A DNA stretch of 6,130 nt from Prevotella sp. (GTDB taxonomy: Bacteria > Bacteroidota > Bacteroidia > Bacteroidales > Bacteroidaceae): assembly GCA_017428805.1 (NCBI GenBank), contig JAFRQC010000162.1, positions 1 to 6,130 on the forward strand. The letters run 5' to 3'. The position numbers were made by a program, and so were the translations under genes. Below the pieces are notes generated by a model. It did no database searches. It saw only the letters and a list, made by a program, of their open reading frames with translations, and had not been told where the DNA came from. Positions 5,331-6,130 of this stretch are shown here, in pieces. The stretch's first letter is position 1; the number at the start of each line of letters is the position of its first letter.

Positions 5331-5735
5331 ATGCGAATTGTTCTCGATACAAACTGTCTGATACAGAGCATTCCCAGGAAGAGTCCCTACCGCAAAGTGT
5401 GGGATTCCATTCTTTCTGGAAAGAACATCTTGTGCGTTTCCAACGAGATTATCGAAGAATACGCAGAGATTCTTCAAAGGCTTACAGACCAACGGACTGC
5501 CAACATTGTTATCCGCGCCATAGTCGAGAACCCTCATGTGGAGTTTGTCTCGCCCTGCTACAGGTTCAATCTCATACAGAATGATCCTGATGACAATAAG
5601 TTTGTTGACTGCGCTATAACGGCGAGTGCAAGATTTATCGTCACCAACGATACAGACTACAATGTCCTTCTCCGAACTCCGTTCCCTCATGTGGATGTGA
5701 TTAAACTTCATGAGTTTGCTAATTCCTTTGTATAA
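5331..5735 (+). CDS. PIN-domain toxin (VapC-like ribonuclease)
   Basis: A 134-aa protein covering one complete PIN domain, the metal-dependent ribonuclease fold of VapC-type toxins, closest in style to the 'putative toxin-antitoxin system toxin component, PIN family' group. The acidic active-site residues appear in place: Asp6 (VLDTNCLIQ), Glu43 (EIIEEYAEIL), Asp88 (NDPDDNKFVDCAI) with Asp93 nearby, and Asp107/Asp109 (VTNDTDY). No residue is visibly missing, so it should be active. Such toxins cleave RNA, and growth stops unless the antitoxin is present. ATG 5331-5333 follows the putative antitoxin by 3 nt, so the two are almost certainly co-transcribed. An exact target cannot be read from sequence. 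Confidence 0.92.
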   Translation: MRIVLDTNCLIQSIPRKSPYRKVWDSILSGKNILCVSNEIIEEYAEILQRLTDQRTANIVIRAIVENPHVEFVSPCYRFNLIQNDPDDNKFVDCAITASARFIVTNDTDYNVLLRTPFPHVDVIKLHEFANSFV

Positions 5736-5754
5736 TTACAAAATAGCATGAATT

Positions 5755-5928
5755 ATGAGTGAGAAAGGATATACCTTTTCGCCTGCCACCTCTGAGTTTT
5801 TTGCTCAGCGAGCCGATGAAGCCATGGAACAGCTTTGGGCCGACGGAACATGGAACGAGCAGAAACTTCGCGACCTGGAGAATGCCCATTATCGTACACC
5901 ATACGAACAGCATATCACACAATTTTAG
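5755..5928 (+). CDS. Small antitoxin-like protein, 57 aa
   Basis: ATG 5755-5757 to TAG 5926-5928, 19 nt after the PIN toxin on the same strand. Residues 19-46 (RADEAMEQLWADGTWNEQ, then KLRDLENAHY) line up with the C-terminal part of the 71-aa protein at 5112 (MDERLDELWDKGILNQ, then ERLDEINRMD): the acidic start, the L-W-x-D/A-x-G core, N-x-(E/Q)-(R/K)-L and the spacing are shared. The N-terminal parts differ. It therefore looks like a second, diverged antitoxin. No toxin start follows in the 62 nt before the intron boundary at 5991, so it is an orphan, the remnant of a second module, or an extra partner for the PIN protein. Confidence 0.68.
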   Translation: MSEKGYTFSPATSEFFAQRADEAMEQLWADGTWNEQKLRDLENAHYRTPYEQHITQF

Positions 5929-5961
5929 AAACCTCCTTTGAAACTCATTTAGTGCCGTTAT

Positions 5962-5988
5962 CTCACGAAGGGTCAGACCCCTTGTGAG
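5962..5988. repeat. Imperfect palindrome next to the intron end
   Basis: CTCACGAAGGGT (5962-5973), loop CAG, ACCCCTTGTGAG (5977-5988). The 12-nt arms pair except for one unmatched base on each side. There is no T-tract on either strand, so it is a poor intrinsic terminator. Its core GGGTCAGACCCC resembles palindromes often seen with REP-type elements (from memory). It ends 2 bp before the intron boundary. Confidence 0.75.
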
Positions 5989-5990
5989 CA

Positions 5991-6130
5991 ATCGAGTAGG
6001 AGCATGGGGATTAGTTCCCCATGCGACCTCTCACACCACCGTACGTGCCGTTCGGCATACGGCGGTTCCATTATCAATAATACCCTCTTGCCTTATTGAA
6101 GTCCACATAGTATTCCGTAAACGTGGGGTA
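5991..6130 (-). mobile_element. Group II intron, 3' end (domains V and VI); continues past right edge
   Basis: Domain V (6066-6035): lower helix ACCGCCGUA/UACGGUGGU (9 bp), 2-nt bulge CG, upper helix UGCC/GGCA, loop GAAC. The catalytic triad position reads CGC instead of AGC, as in group IIC introns. Domain VI (6032-5994): GAG and AGG pair with CUC and CCU around a single bulged A at 5997, topped by GCAUGGGGA/UCCCCAUGC. The bulged A lies 7 nt from a 3' end reading CGAU, so the branch point, distance and terminal AY all fit; the intron ends at 5991. These retroelements self-splice and move with an encoded reverse transcriptase. The intron lies antisense to the toxin-antitoxin genes; its 5' part is outside the window. 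Confidence 0.9.
6074..6130 (-). CDS. C-terminal end of probable intron-encoded protein (partial)
   Basis: The only visible part is 18 codons plus TGA (6074-6076), reading YPTFTEYYVDFNKARGYY. The stop lies 7 nt before domain V, which is where the reverse transcriptase/maturase frame of bacterial group II introns usually ends. The fragment is too short to recognise a domain, so the assignment rests on position alone. Confidence 0.5.
   Translation of the reverse strand, partial: YPTFTEYYVDFNKARGYY

Noticed and set aside
5094..5711. Minus-strand open frame (205 codons) opposite the antitoxin and PIN genes
   Set aside because: The plus strand carries a convincing PIN active site, promoter and gene spacing; the antisense product shows no family features.
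5962..5988. Intrinsic terminator of the toxin-antitoxin operon
   Set aside because: No run of T follows the stem on either strand, although a factor-dependent role cannot be excluded.
5719..5991. Minus-strand 90-codon frame starting at the intron boundary
   Set aside because: It begins exactly in the intron 3' end and runs antisense through the 57-aa ORF; no family features, so it is probably fortuitous.

Overview
The window looks like a chromosomal segment of a Bacteroidales bacterium, most likely Prevotella or a close relative. I infer this from three things: promoters of the Bacteroidetes type (TTTG, 20 bp, TAnnTTTG), secreted proteases ending in Bacteroidales-style C-terminal sorting domains, and several families of short dispersed repeats at gene borders that are familiar from these genomes. 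No species can be named from the sequence alone.

Left part (1-4770), all on the minus strand. In transcription order: an M6-type secreted metalloprotease (3206-4729), an S8 subtilisin-like protease (926-3175), a PqqD-family RiPP-recognition protein (617-886), and the N-terminal membrane half of an ABC exporter that runs off the left edge (1-582). Gaps are 30, 39 and 34 nt, and the only clear promoter lies just before the metalloprotease, so one operon is plausible. The PqqD-ABC pair suggests handling and export of a modified peptide. Whether the two proteases act with it or are only neighbours is open.

Middle (4770-5111), a 342-nt non-coding region between divergent units. It holds a copy of a 23-bp repeat (the other copy, inverted, sits at the end of the metalloprotease gene), TAGGG/CCCTA half-sites, a well-formed plus-strand promoter followed about 70 nt later by an intrinsic terminator (candidate small RNA), and a second plus-strand promoter for the next genes.

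Right part (5112-5928), plus strand: a toxin-antitoxin-like locus with a 71-aa putative antitoxin, a 134-aa PIN-domain toxin, and a 57-aa ORF whose C-terminal half resembles the first antitoxin. From 5991 to the right edge, on the minus strand, is the 3' end of a group II intron with textbook domains V and VI and probably the last codons of its encoded protein. It abuts an imperfect palindrome at 5962-5988.

The most unusual theme is how much short-repeat DNA has been absorbed into functional gene parts: three different repeats are translated inside the S8 protease, one supplies the metalloprotease stop codon, and one supplies the GTG start of the ABC exporter.
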